This document shows positions 18,461-27,653 of a stretch of DNA of 64,000 nucleotides, piece after piece. How positions within the stretch are numbered: position 1 is the stretch's first letter; each line of letters opens with the position of its first letter. Made by a program: the position numbers and the translations under genes. The stretch comes from Flavobacterium cupreum (lineage in GTDB: Bacteria > Bacteroidota > Bacteroidia > Flavobacteriales > Flavobacteriaceae), in contig NZ_QWDM01000001.1 of the NCBI RefSeq assembly GCF_003996965.1, positions 558,001 through 622,000 on the forward strand, read 5' to 3'. The notes beneath the pieces were generated by a model. The model had not been told where the DNA came from, ran no database searches, and was given only the letters and a program-made list of their open reading frames with translations.

Positions 18461-20629
18461 CTACCATTTCAGTTGTACGCTGATGCCTTTGCTGTCGTTT
18501 TCAAATTTTAAAAGACAGGTTTTGCTGGCTTCATCCCAATTCGTGGTAAATGCTGTACTCGTTTGTTTGGCATCATTGCTCAGGATTATCTCCGAAGGTT
18601 TTGATGGCAAAAGAATGCGCATGGCGTTCATTGTATTTGATGGACTTTTGGTTAAAAAGGAATAACTGTTTTTAGTCGTTTTTTCTTCGTAAACCCTAGA
18701 AGCCGCAGCCAATACCTGAGGCTGTTTTTTATTTTCAATTCGGTTTAAATCGAATAAATAAGCCTGTTCGCCGGGATGGATTGTTTTTTCCTGTAAAACA
18801 GGCAATTCGGGGTCAAAAAGGTCAATCACTGGTCTTTTTATATGCAAAGGTTCCTTGTTGTCATTTTCATCTAAAACAGCGATAATGTCATAAGGTCCGC
18901 GCTCCAGATAATAGAAATTTTTAAGTTCCAGTTTTTCTTTGGGCACCGCATTATGATAGGCTTCAGCAACGATGTCGATAAAACCTGTGTCATTATTTTT
19001 TTCTAAAACCAGCTCTTTTGGATTTTTTCGAACTATAAAAACATTTCCTTTTCCATAAGTGTAACTTGTTTTTGAATCTTCTGCTTTCAGGTTCATTAAT
19101 TCGAAAAGATGTTCTGATGGCGCTTTGTAGGCATTCCCGTTTTGGTTCCACCATTCGGTTACTTTCTGAAACGGGTCGTCATCTTTTCCGTAATAAATCA
19201 ACATTCCGCCATCTTTTACCCATTTGGCCAAAACCTCATGATTTTTAGCCGAAAGCGGTTTCATGTTCGCATACGACATGATCAGGACTTTGGTATCCTT
19301 TAAATTAGAAACTAAATCCAGGTTTTCCATGTGAACGGTTCCAACGGGAATTCCTCTTTTCAGCAACGGCAACGCCATCCCGTAAAAATTAGAAAGTGAC
19401 GGATCTGTGTACCCGTCATGAAGCGGAAAACGCTGAAACATTATCGAATTCGCCAATAAGACATTGATTCCTTTGGTTCCGTTGATTTCATTTTTTGAAA
19501 GCGGCATGTTATTCAGCGAATTGATCATCACCTGCATTTGCGTGCCGTATGCTTTAGAAAGCGGTTGTTTTTCCTGACCTTCTTCCATCTTAAATTTACC
19601 TAAATAAATTCTTGGCGGCCAAGGCATTACTTCATAGCTGGCTACGGTTGGGTACATCAACTGAGCGGTAAAAGTGGCCTGATAATTTTTCTTGTAATCG
19701 GCCCAGGTCTGACTTCTGTCTTCTATTGGATCTGTCAGAAAAAACATTTCCCTGCCGGTTGGAGCCGTCATCGAAACCATTGAACCGTATTCTAAAAAGG
19801 CATTTTCGAAAGTCCTTTCTTTAAAATCTCCGTTAAAATAAACCCTTTCACGGGAAGTTCCTGTCCAGACCTGTGCAATGTAACCGTCCATGTGTGGCAA
19901 TTGTGCCAGACTGGCTTCAGGACTTACGATTTCCCAGGAAGCATAATTGATTAAGGAATGTGTCGGGACATAACATTTTACTTTTCTGCCAATGCTTTTG
20001 CTATAGGTATGAACGTATTCAAATACATTTTTCAGGGCATTGAAATACAAATCGTATTTTAGTTTTGAGGACAAATAAGTGGCTTCCGGAGATTCGTGCT
20101 GGGCCTGCCAGGGCGATCCGTAGAACTTCTGCCATTCGTTTTTGAAGGCGTCGCTATAGCCGGCTCTTGCCCAAAATTCAGGTTCTTCGAGATAAATCGC
20201 GGTCGATCCTGCATCAATGGCTTCTTTTACCAATCCTTTGATGTAGGCAATATATCCGGCGGTAGGAACGGTGTACGGAACATCTTCGCCATGCCAGATG
20301 ATCTCGCCGTTTTTCATTTTCTGACCTTCGTCAAAATGGGGCTTGCCGTCGTATTTTCCTTTAAAATAGTCTTTATATTGTCCCCAGGCAATACCGGTCA
20401 TAAACTGAATGGTATAGCCGTGGTCTTTCCAGCTTTTGGCTCTCTCTTTAAAATTTCCGCCGGCATCGTTTATTCCGTAAACAATAGCCGCATCTGCCCT
20501 GACATCATAAGCAGGACTCCAGGCATCAGCTACCTGGAATACTGTTTTGGGGTCTTTTTTTTGCGCAAAGAATTGCGCCGGCAAAACGAAAAGACCTGAG
20601 AGGATTATTATTTTAGAATATTTTTTCAT
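18461..20629 (-). CDS. Unrecognised secreted protein, possibly a GH42/GH164-like (clan GH-A) glycosidase
   Basis: A protein of about 722 residues. The frame extends to a TTG at 20659, but ATG at 20629 gives a clean signal peptide (MKKYSKIIILSGLFVLPAQF) and avoids overlap with the GH76 stop at 20637. I do not recognise the family. Features resemble clan GH-A enzymes: TAIYLEEPEFWARAGYSDAF (about 143-162) looks like the acid/base loop of a beta-4 strand, and KVKCYVPTHSLINY with GYIAQVWTGTSRERVYF follow in order. A later segment, DTKVLIMSYANMKPLSAKNH then WVKDGGMLIYYGKDDD, looks like the flavodoxin/GATase-like trimerisation domain of GH42-type enzymes, followed by a beta-rich C-terminus. Its place amid GH76 and GH92 genes suggests an activity on the same glycan. 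GH164 beta-mannosidase is a possible relative, unproven. Confidence 0.6.
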   Translation of the reverse strand: MKKYSKIIILSGLFVLPAQFFAQKKDPKTVFQVADAWSPAYDVRADAAIVYGINDAGGNFKERAKSWKDHGYTIQFMTGIAWGQYKDYFKGKYDGKPHFDEGQKMKNGEIIWHGEDVPYTVPTAGYIAYIKGLVKEAIDAGSTAIYLEEPEFWARAGYSDAFKNEWQKFYGSPWQAQHESPEATYLSSKLKYDLYFNALKNVFEYVHTYSKSIGRKVKCYVPTHSLINYASWEIVSPEASLAQLPHMDGYIAQVWTGTSRERVYFNGDFKERTFENAFLEYGSMVSMTAPTGREMFFLTDPIEDRSQTWADYKKNYQATFTAQLMYPTVASYEVMPWPPRIYLGKFKMEEGQEKQPLSKAYGTQMQVMINSLNNMPLSKNEINGTKGINVLLANSIMFQRFPLHDGYTDPSLSNFYGMALPLLKRGIPVGTVHMENLDLVSNLKDTKVLIMSYANMKPLSAKNHEVLAKWVKDGGMLIYYGKDDDPFQKVTEWWNQNGNAYKAPSEHLFELMNLKAEDSKTSYTYGKGNVFIVRKNPKELVLEKNNDTGFIDIVAEAYHNAVPKEKLELKNFYYLERGPYDIIAVLDENDNKEPLHIKRPVIDLFDPELPVLQEKTIHPGEQAYLFDLNRIENKKQPQVLAAASRVYEEKTTKNSYSFLTKSPSNTMNAMRILLPSKPSEIILSNDAKQTSTAFTTNWDEASKTCLLKFENDSKGISVQLKW

Positions 20630-20636
20630 TTCCAAT

Positions 20637-21761
20637 TTATTTTTGGGCAGGCGGTGCAATTTGCATAATACCTACCGCACTGCAGGCTTCGAATGACTGA
20701 ACGGTTAAAACCGGACAGGGAATGTCATAATCACGGAACATGATGTTTCTGTTTTTGTCTCTGTTTCTCCAGGCTACATCACCGTTTTTACGAAGCCATG
20801 GCAGGTATTGCTCTTGTCCTCCGTCGTTTACCAATGCCATGGTGTATCGTGCAAAAATGGCTTTCAGGACTCCTTGTTCGTTCCAGTCGCCTTCGGCAGG
20901 AAGAATTCCTTCTGCGCTTGACATGACGTTTTTTGTATAATCGGCGGCTAATTTTGCATCATTTAAATAGGCTGCGTCTTTGGTTTCTTTATAAAGTGCT
21001 ACTGCAGCTCCTATACAAGTTCCCTGATTGTAGGTGTAATCAGACCAGCCCGGATTGTTTCCGATTTTATTATCGGCTACGCGTCCTGTTGTTTTTTCGA
21101 ATAAATTATTTTTTGACCAGTCGTAGATGCTTTTTGCTTTTGTCAGATACTCTTCGTCACCGGTGATTTTGTATAATTCCATTGCTGCAATGACAGTTGG
21201 ATAATTGATACAGGCGTTTTTTCCCGAGTGCTGGAAATCCCAGAACATTCCGCCATTGACCGGATCGTATGAACCATTCCACACATATTCAAAACCTTTG
21301 ATGGAGTTTTGTAAATATTCCTCATTTTTAGTGATTTCATATGCCCGGCTTAACGAAATTACCCACCACATCATATCATCGTAAATGAACCATTTTACTT
21401 TGTTGCTGTAATTGAAACCGTCGTATTCCTGATAAGCGCCCTGATAAATATCCTTGATCAGCGTCAGGTATTTAGGATCATTGGTACGTTTATAAGCATC
21501 CATGGCAATGTCCCAAAAAATAGCCTGTGTCCAGATCGAGCCTAATCCTCCTTTTTCGGTTGTGCTGTAATATAATTTTGCTGTTGGATTGTAAAACTGT
21601 TTGTTGAACGCCTCGTAGGCAACTGTTGCGTCAGCAGTTGTATACGGTACAACATTGCTGATGTCCGGTGTCCATAAAGGTGGCCCTGTAGGCTCGTCAT
21701 TGCTGCAGAACGTAAAAAGAAAACTCGCTACAACCAGATAAACTATTTTAATATTTTTCAT
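20637..21761 (-). CDS. GH76 endo-alpha-1,6-mannanase, lipoprotein (second copy)
   Basis: A 374-residue lipoprotein (signal ending LFTFC, Cys19, then SNDEPTGPP). The GH76 catalytic hallmark is WFIYDDMMWWVISLSRAYEITKNEEYL with Asp128-Asp129, closer to the classic DDMxWW form than the copy at 865-2046. Later motifs MFWDFQHSGKNACINYPTVIAAMELY and YNQGTCIGAAVALYKETKDAAYL are also typical. It should cut alpha-1,6-mannan at the cell surface. The DUF4965-type gene ends 12 bases upstream, and the next gene begins 7 bases after this stop, so it is within a tight operon. Confidence 0.92.
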   Translation of the reverse strand: MKNIKIVYLVVASFLFTFCSNDEPTGPPLWTPDISNVVPYTTADATVAYEAFNKQFYNPTAKLYYSTTEKGGLGSIWTQAIFWDIAMDAYKRTNDPKYLTLIKDIYQGAYQEYDGFNYSNKVKWFIYDDMMWWVISLSRAYEITKNEEYLQNSIKGFEYVWNGSYDPVNGGMFWDFQHSGKNACINYPTVIAAMELYKITGDEEYLTKAKSIYDWSKNNLFEKTTGRVADNKIGNNPGWSDYTYNQGTCIGAAVALYKETKDAAYLNDAKLAADYTKNVMSSAEGILPAEGDWNEQGVLKAIFARYTMALVNDGGQEQYLPWLRKNGDVAWRNRDKNRNIMFRDYDIPCPVLTVQSFEACSAVGIMQIAPPAQK

Positions 21762-21773
21762 AATTTTTATGTT

Positions 21774-24242
21774 TTATTTTTTGGCTGTTTTCCATTTTAG
21801 AAGCTGCATGTAATATCCTCCTACTACAGATCTTGCTTTAAAGTTTACCGTATGTCCGTCTATTGTCTGGTGCCAGTCACTTAATGGTACTCTGTCAGGA
21901 GTTTCGTTTGCATAATCCCACATTGGGTTCACGATGGCGTCAAAATCTTTTTGATTATCGGCCAGAGTTGCGGACCATATTACCCAATCCGATTTGGTGT
22001 AATTTTCACGGCTGTCTAAGGGCATCCCGTATTTGTTTTGTTTTGTTAAGTAATACGCAACTTCTGTTTTCCGAACACTTTCAGGAAAAACGTTCAGGCC
22101 TAAAATAGTATCCCAGGCCAGGTTGTATTTTTGGCTCCAGGTTCCCGGTTTTCCAAATGCTAAAGAATAGTGATCCTTATCTTTGGCCAGATCCATCCAT
22201 TTCAACGCCATTTCTTTGGCTTCAGCCGTAAACTCCTTTTCTGTTTTTTTATCGCCTAACATTCCGGCCAGTTTTCCGTAAGCGGCTAAAGCTTCAATTG
22301 CTTTTATAGAAAGATTGGCATTACGTGCCAAATGTCCGGCAAAGTCATCTGTTGATAATTGATTTTCAGGATCAAAACCACTTTTTCGTAAGTAATTTGC
22401 CCATTCTGTAAGGGTTGCCCAGTGTTTCTTAGCATAATCTGCATTTCCCTGCTGTTGTGCGATGGCCGCTACCACCAGTATTGCATTTCCTCCTTCTTCA
22501 ACGGGCATATCTTCGCCGTAGGTTTGTCCGGTTGCAATGGGATAGGTTCCTAAATCGTGTGCCGGAAATGGTTTTTTCCATTTTCCGCTTTCGCTGTAAT
22601 AGAAGATTCCGTTTAACATTCCTTCCATTAATTTTGGATTGTAAAGCAAAAATAATGGTGCTGAAGGATAGGTAAGATCGACTGTATTGATAGAGCCGTT
22701 ACTGTGGTTTTCTTTGGAAAGAAAAAGAATATCCCCGTTTGGGGCCTGCGTAATCGAATGCGCCGCAATAGCCTGTCTGTAAGCCAGAACACACAAATCG
22801 GCATATTTTTTTCCGCCTGCTGCTACAGCATCAGTTTGTAATTTTGCATCAAACTTTTCGCTTTTCAGGATTACTTTTTTATACTCTGAATTTGCCTCAG
22901 CAAGTGCTGTTTCGATTGTTTTTCCATCTTTTTTCCACCACGGTTTTAATGGAGTGTCAAAATAATTTACCGCAAACAATTCGTCGTAACCCATCAGTAA
23001 TATTTGTTCCTGTGCTTTTTTTCCAACATCTCCCAGGTCAACAATAGTGTTTAGGTATAAATTATTTCCTTTTACGCTGTTCACTTCTGAGGCTGCTTTT
23101 GTGGTAACAAATGGTTCCAAACCACTGTTTGCAGATGAAATATATTGTTTTACATTTTTAGCAGACTGGGTTGCCACATAGGCATATCCCCAATCAATAC
23201 GCAGATCATCCCCTTTCTTCTGAAGGACTGGCTGCTGTACGGTTCCGGTTTTTAAAATTGCTAAATTATTCTGATGGTAGCGCCATGCTTCTACTTCCTG
23301 CGCCGGAGAATCTACGGCCAATGTACTTGAAGCACCTAAATAAAGCTGAACGCTGTGTTTCTGATCATCTTTTGATTGCACTGAAACCGAAATATAACTT
23401 ACCGGACGGCTTAATAACTGTAAATCATCTAATAAAAGCGGTGATGTAAAAGTTACTTTTAGTGCTGCTTTTCCACAATCAAAAGTATATTTTGTGTTTG
23501 TAGCTTCAAGGGAAACATTGGTTTGACTGGCCTGGTGAATGGTTACATTTCGCATGGATACATCTTCGGTCACTAAACCTGCATCAAGCCATTGTCCGCC
23601 TGCTGTATTTTCGATATGAACGGCCAAAACATTTCCTTTTGATTTCAGTTTTGTCAGTACAGCCGGTTCAATTGCAATGTATTTGTACTGGTGTTTCCAG
23701 CCGCTTACCTCGTAGATTTTTTCTCCGTTTAAATATACCTGAACGTTATCATCATGGCGCAGTTTCAGGAATAATTTACGGAAGTTTTTATCTGCTAAGT
23801 CAAAGGTTCTTCTGGTCCATAGATTCTTGGATTTCCAGCTTGTTTTGGCTTCTGAATCGTCATCTGTAAAGGGTGCTTTTCCGGTTTTCCATGAAGCGGC
23901 ATTAAAGTCAGCATTTGTCCAGTCAGAAGACGGGGTTTCTTCTGTATATTTTACGGAATAGTTTTCTTCATCGGCTGTGGCCAAAACTGTTTTATAGGCA
24001 ATTGATTCTACGCCCAGAAAGCGGTATACTTCGCCATCTACTTTTACTAATCCGGTCAAAGACTGGTCTGTTCCTGTCCAGTGCTGGGTTGCCACTGTGT
24101 TTAACTCATTTCCGGCAGACCAGACACTCTGATAAGGCGTGTGCGTGATTAAAGGATAAGACGGTGCTCTTAAGACCTGAGCAGTACCGCTCGTGACTAC
24201 AGCCAAAGCAATGGTTATAATCGATATATATTTTTGTATCAT
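21774..24242 (-). CDS. DUF4964-DUF5127-DUF4965 (glutaminase A-like) secreted protein
   Basis: About 822 residues from ATG at 24242; the frame runs on to a TTG at 24278, but only the ATG start puts the signal peptide (MIQKYISIITIALAVVTSGTAQ) at the N-terminus. Residues about 25-75 match the DUF4964 pattern (LRAPSYPLITHTPYQSVWS), and the C-terminal half (about 430-815) is the DUF4965/DUF1793 helical domain with STDDFAGHLARNANLSIKAIEALAAYG. A beta-sandwich segment (LKLRHDDNVQVYLNGEKIYEVSGW) resembling a GH2-type sugar-binding domain is inserted near 115-200. Fungal relatives are annotated as glutaminase A. In Bacteroidota such genes recur in carbohydrate loci, so the real substrate is uncertain; here it may act on the mannan or its protein linkage. 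Confidence 0.75.
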   Translation of the reverse strand: MIQKYISIITIALAVVTSGTAQVLRAPSYPLITHTPYQSVWSAGNELNTVATQHWTGTDQSLTGLVKVDGEVYRFLGVESIAYKTVLATADEENYSVKYTEETPSSDWTNADFNAASWKTGKAPFTDDDSEAKTSWKSKNLWTRRTFDLADKNFRKLFLKLRHDDNVQVYLNGEKIYEVSGWKHQYKYIAIEPAVLTKLKSKGNVLAVHIENTAGGQWLDAGLVTEDVSMRNVTIHQASQTNVSLEATNTKYTFDCGKAALKVTFTSPLLLDDLQLLSRPVSYISVSVQSKDDQKHSVQLYLGASSTLAVDSPAQEVEAWRYHQNNLAILKTGTVQQPVLQKKGDDLRIDWGYAYVATQSAKNVKQYISSANSGLEPFVTTKAASEVNSVKGNNLYLNTIVDLGDVGKKAQEQILLMGYDELFAVNYFDTPLKPWWKKDGKTIETALAEANSEYKKVILKSEKFDAKLQTDAVAAGGKKYADLCVLAYRQAIAAHSITQAPNGDILFLSKENHSNGSINTVDLTYPSAPLFLLYNPKLMEGMLNGIFYYSESGKWKKPFPAHDLGTYPIATGQTYGEDMPVEEGGNAILVVAAIAQQQGNADYAKKHWATLTEWANYLRKSGFDPENQLSTDDFAGHLARNANLSIKAIEALAAYGKLAGMLGDKKTEKEFTAEAKEMALKWMDLAKDKDHYSLAFGKPGTWSQKYNLAWDTILGLNVFPESVRKTEVAYYLTKQNKYGMPLDSRENYTKSDWVIWSATLADNQKDFDAIVNPMWDYANETPDRVPLSDWHQTIDGHTVNFKARSVVGGYYMQLLKWKTAKK

Positions 24243-24295
24243 TATGTATTGATTTTTTACTTTTAAAGCAATTTGCAAAGTTTAAATGATTGGGA

Positions 24296-24322
24296 GCATC
24301 CTGGCTAACCAGGCCAGAATGC
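24296..24322 (-). terminator. Imperfect hairpin before the DUF4965 gene
   Basis: An outer stem GCAT/ATGC (24296-24299, 24319-24322) encloses CCTGG/CCAGG (24300-24304, 24309-24313) with a bulge. It is in the 119-base gap between the F5/8C lipoprotein stop (24362) and the ATG at 24242. There is no clear U-run, so it may be a processing or stability element instead. Confidence 0.3.
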
Positions 24323-24361
24323 CCGTCAATCGAACTACTAAACTTAATTTAAACTAAATCT

Positions 24362-25750
24362 TTATTTTCTAACGAAATATTGTCTCCACTCGCTGATCTG
24401 GATCGCATCACTACCATAGTTAGCGGTAATGTTTATTCTGTAATATTTATACGCTGTTGTATTAGTTACCACAAATTCCCTGGTTTGATTCCTTCCGCTA
24501 AAAACCTGATTTGTTCTTGTGTCTAAAGACGTCCAGGACGAACCATCGTCAGAACCCAAAAGTTCCCAGTTTTTAGGATCTCTGTCCGGTGCATCATTAC
24601 CGGAGGTAAAGTTGTATTTGTTGACAACTGCAGCTTCTGTAAGTTCCTGCTGCATCCAGAAATTGATATTATTGGTATCTAAACCGCCAACCAAAAACTT
24701 AGAGCTTAAGTCATTATCAATTAATTTTAATGACCCTTCGCCTCCCTGAGCTCCGTTACCGTTGTCTTTGCTCACGGTTATTGTAGCGCCTACGGTTAAA
24801 TCGGTAATGTTTACAACAGGTGTAAATGGATAATTCAGGGTTGGAAAATCAGCACGGGCGTCTAATAATTGTTCCTGCCATTCGTCGCTCCATCCAAAAG
24901 CTGCTTCGGCAAGTGGCTGCAAATCATCTCCTGTGGCACCGCTAAAAAAGTGTACAAACTCTCCCATGTTCATATCATGCGCATACGTATTTCCATTTGT
25001 CGGGTAAAATTGTGCCGTAAGTTTAAAGAAGTTTCCCAGTGACAAACTTCCGCCATGATCTTTGTAAATTGGAGCGTACCAATCCCTGAACCAATAGGTG
25101 TTTTGTTTTGGAAAAGTGGATGTTTTTGCGTTGTTAGCCGCTGCAATACGATCTGCATCGGACTGCATTTGCAACTTTGTATAGATATCATATAAGAAGA
25201 TTTGCGAATAGGTATCTCCCCAAATCGCTTTTGCGGGAGAACCGTTTATGCCTCTGGAAGACGTTTCTACAATCTGACTTACCGCCAGTAATGGGTTGTC
25301 GATATTGTTTCCTTTCATTTCATATCCTTCGAAGGCAATGTCAAAAATACTTCTGTTTCCGCTCGCGGCGTTAAAAGTCGTTGCTACATAGATTGGTCCT
25401 TTGCTTTTGTCATGAAAGACAGCATACAATCTATTGTCTCCGCCAAAATCCCCGTAAGTGGCTGTTACTTGTTTCCAGGTGTTTTTAAAGAAATCATTTG
25501 GCCAGTCTAAAGGTCTTTTGACCTCACTATCATAATATACGGCGACACTTTTATCAAAAAACTGACGGTACAGTTTATCGGTGTGACCGCTCCAGTTTTC
25601 TTTAATTTCCCGTGGGGGTGCTCCTGCAGGATCTGTGTTTACAATTGCATCCGGCAATCCATCGATAACGGAATCATCGTCGCTGTTGCAGGAACAAAAT
25701 AAGCTGGTAACAAAAATTAATGAAATAATTTTTATGATATTTTTATTCAT
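24362..25750 (-). CDS. Lipoprotein with unknown N-terminal domain and C-terminal F5/8 type C (CBM32-like) domain
   Basis: A 462-residue lipoprotein (signal ending LFCSC, Cys20, followed by NSDDD). Residues about 50-300 form a domain I cannot name, with YGDFGGDNRLYAVFHDKSKG, GDTYSQIFLYDIYTKL and NMGEFVHFFSGATGDDL then AFGWSDEWQEQ. Residues about 315-460 look like a discoidin/F5-8C fold: LKLIDNDLSSKFLVGG, FWMQQELTEAAVVNKYNFTSGNDAPDRDPKNWELLGSDDG and ISEWRQYF. That fold commonly binds sugars (CBM32). It occupies the slot after susD2 normally used for surface glycan-binding proteins, so it probably binds the target glycan. An enzymatic role for the N-terminal domain cannot be excluded. Confidence 0.75.
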   Translation of the reverse strand: MNKNIIKIISLIFVTSLFCSCNSDDDSVIDGLPDAIVNTDPAGAPPREIKENWSGHTDKLYRQFFDKSVAVYYDSEVKRPLDWPNDFFKNTWKQVTATYGDFGGDNRLYAVFHDKSKGPIYVATTFNAASGNRSIFDIAFEGYEMKGNNIDNPLLAVSQIVETSSRGINGSPAKAIWGDTYSQIFLYDIYTKLQMQSDADRIAAANNAKTSTFPKQNTYWFRDWYAPIYKDHGGSLSLGNFFKLTAQFYPTNGNTYAHDMNMGEFVHFFSGATGDDLQPLAEAAFGWSDEWQEQLLDARADFPTLNYPFTPVVNITDLTVGATITVSKDNGNGAQGGEGSLKLIDNDLSSKFLVGGLDTNNINFWMQQELTEAAVVNKYNFTSGNDAPDRDPKNWELLGSDDGSSWTSLDTRTNQVFSGRNQTREFVVTNTTAYKYYRINITANYGSDAIQISEWRQYFVRK

Positions 25751-25775
25751 AGGTTTAGGTTTTAAAGGTTATTTA

Positions 25776-25804
25776 AGCGCTGTTTGTAGTTAAAAAACAG
25801 CGCT
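25776..25804 (-). terminator. Hairpin after susC2D2
   Basis: AGCGCTGTTT (25776-25785) and AAACAGCGCT (25795-25804) form a perfect 10-bp stem with a 9-nt loop between susD2 (stop 25815) and the next start (25750). The minus-strand 3' side is TTAAATAACC, a weak U-run. It may attenuate read-through or stabilise the susCD message. The same AACAGCGCTGTT core recurs at 53533-53546. Confidence 0.5.
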
Positions 25805-25814
25805 GTAAAATAGA

Positions 25815-27614
25815 TTACCAGCCGGGATTTTGAATCAACCTGGTGTTTGTATTCAGTTCTCTTTGTGGTATTGGCCATAAATAATGTCTTTGATTGAAAA
25901 TCCTTTGTTCAAACACTACACGTTTGTAAAAGTTAGCTTCATCGGTCGCATTAATATCCATACCGTGAAAATCACCGGCGAATTTTGTGATGGCTTCTTT
26001 CCAGCGGCGAACATCAAAATAACGCACGTTTTCAAAGGCAAGTTCTACTCTGCGTTCCTTATGAATGGCATCACGCATTTGTGCCTGTCCTCCGGGAACC
26101 GCTAAACCAGCATCTCCGTATTGTGGCACTCCGGCTCTTTCTCTGATTTTATTCAGGTAAATTAGGATATCCGGATTTGCAGGATCTGATTCGTTTAGGG
26201 CTTCAACATAATCCAGATAGATTTCTGCCAGTCGCAACATTGGGATACTTCTGTTGGTATTATTTTTATTTCCTGTAATCATGGTTTTTCTTACCACATA
26301 ACCGGTTGGCGCATAGTCATTTCCTGATCCTACGCCACGACCGGAATTTCCGCTGTACCATAAACCTGTAATAATATTTCCGAACTGGCGGTTTAACCAA
26401 AGGCTTTCATTATAAGTAACGCCCACATAGAATCTTGGCTCTCTGTTTACCCATTGGTTGTAAGTCGATCTTTGCTGCACATCAAATGGTGCCTGAAAAT
26501 TCGAGAAACCAGTGGATTGATACCCCGAAGCAGGATCATCGATAGAACGGCCGTTTGACGTAAAATAAGCATCAACCATTTCCTGCGTAACAGCCAGTCC
26601 GCCTGCTCCATGCACATCATCAGGATATCCAACATGCTTTGGTGTCACGTCATAGTGGTATGAAATTCCACCGCGGGGACGGGCATAGATCATTTCCTTA
26701 TTCCAGTCTTTAAGCATTACATCACGTGTTGACAAATAAGGATTGTAAGATCCGTCTGTATTGTATTCTTTGAATAAATCATATGTGGCCGGGACATATT
26801 CGTCAATAAATGCTTTTGAGGCAGCTGCAGCTAATTTCCATTTGTTTACATCTGTACTTTGAGTGATAAATTGCTTGCCTGTTTCATCTGTAAAAGTGGC
26901 GTAATCTGTATTTCCGTTAAACAACGGACTTGCATTCAGCAACAACGTTTTTTCTTTGATCGCCAAAGCAAAAGGCCTGCTCATTCTGCCTGCATTGTCC
27001 CCTACAAACGAAACTGGCTTTAAAGCTTCAGCTCCTGTATTCAGTTCACTAATGATATAATCAACGCATTCCTGCATCGTATTCCTGTGCAGATTAAGCG
27101 CTACTAAATCAGCATCTACAGGAACCGGGGTTTCTCCCATAAGGATCACCGGACCGTAAATTCTAATTAAATTATAATACCAGTAGGCTCTTAAAACTCT
27201 GGCTTCAGCGATATACTGACTTGTTCTGGCATCTGAACAATCTTTACATTTTCCGATATTCTGGATTAAGGTAGAGCAGTCTCTGATTCCGCCATAAAAG
27301 TTAGACCACTGATCGGAGGTTTCCCCACTGGCAGCATTCCAGTCACCTATGTCCATAAAGTTACCAAAGTGGTTGGACAGCCAGTATTCCGCTTCATCAG
27401 AGGCTCCTAACCAGGGACCTGAATGTGAATTGGTTTCTCTTTGATCTAGTTCACTAGGGACACGCGAATAGATATTCGCAAGGTATTTTTCTACAGTGCT
27501 TCTTTGAGAAAAAGTTTCGTCGAAAGTTAAACGGTCGTCCGGTACCTGATCTAAAAAATCATCATTACAGGAAAAAAAGATAAGTCCCGCAAATATTAAT
27601 ATTAATTTTTTCAT
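25815..27614 (-). CDS. SusD/RagB-family glycan-binding lipoprotein (pair 2)
   Basis: About 599 residues from ATG at 27614 (a GTG codon lies just before it). The lipoprotein signal ends LIFFSC, then NDDFLDQVPDDRLTFDETF, a classic SusD opening. The helical core has AEARVLRAYWYYNLIRIYGPVILM, and the C-terminus has IHKERRVELAFENVRYFDVRRWK and HYLWPIPQRELNTNTRLIQNPGW. It should cap SusC2 and recruit glycan at the surface. It begins 39 bases after the susC2 stop. It is longer than SusD1 and clearly different, so the two pairs may take different fragments of the polymer. Confidence 0.95.
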   Translation of the reverse strand: MKKLILIFAGLIFFSCNDDFLDQVPDDRLTFDETFSQRSTVEKYLANIYSRVPSELDQRETNSHSGPWLGASDEAEYWLSNHFGNFMDIGDWNAASGETSDQWSNFYGGIRDCSTLIQNIGKCKDCSDARTSQYIAEARVLRAYWYYNLIRIYGPVILMGETPVPVDADLVALNLHRNTMQECVDYIISELNTGAEALKPVSFVGDNAGRMSRPFALAIKEKTLLLNASPLFNGNTDYATFTDETGKQFITQSTDVNKWKLAAAASKAFIDEYVPATYDLFKEYNTDGSYNPYLSTRDVMLKDWNKEMIYARPRGGISYHYDVTPKHVGYPDDVHGAGGLAVTQEMVDAYFTSNGRSIDDPASGYQSTGFSNFQAPFDVQQRSTYNQWVNREPRFYVGVTYNESLWLNRQFGNIITGLWYSGNSGRGVGSGNDYAPTGYVVRKTMITGNKNNTNRSIPMLRLAEIYLDYVEALNESDPANPDILIYLNKIRERAGVPQYGDAGLAVPGGQAQMRDAIHKERRVELAFENVRYFDVRRWKEAITKFAGDFHGMDINATDEANFYKRVVFEQRIFNQRHYLWPIPQRELNTNTRLIQNPGW

Positions 27615-27653
27615 CACTTGATTATTTAAATAGTATAGTAATTGTTTTTTTAA

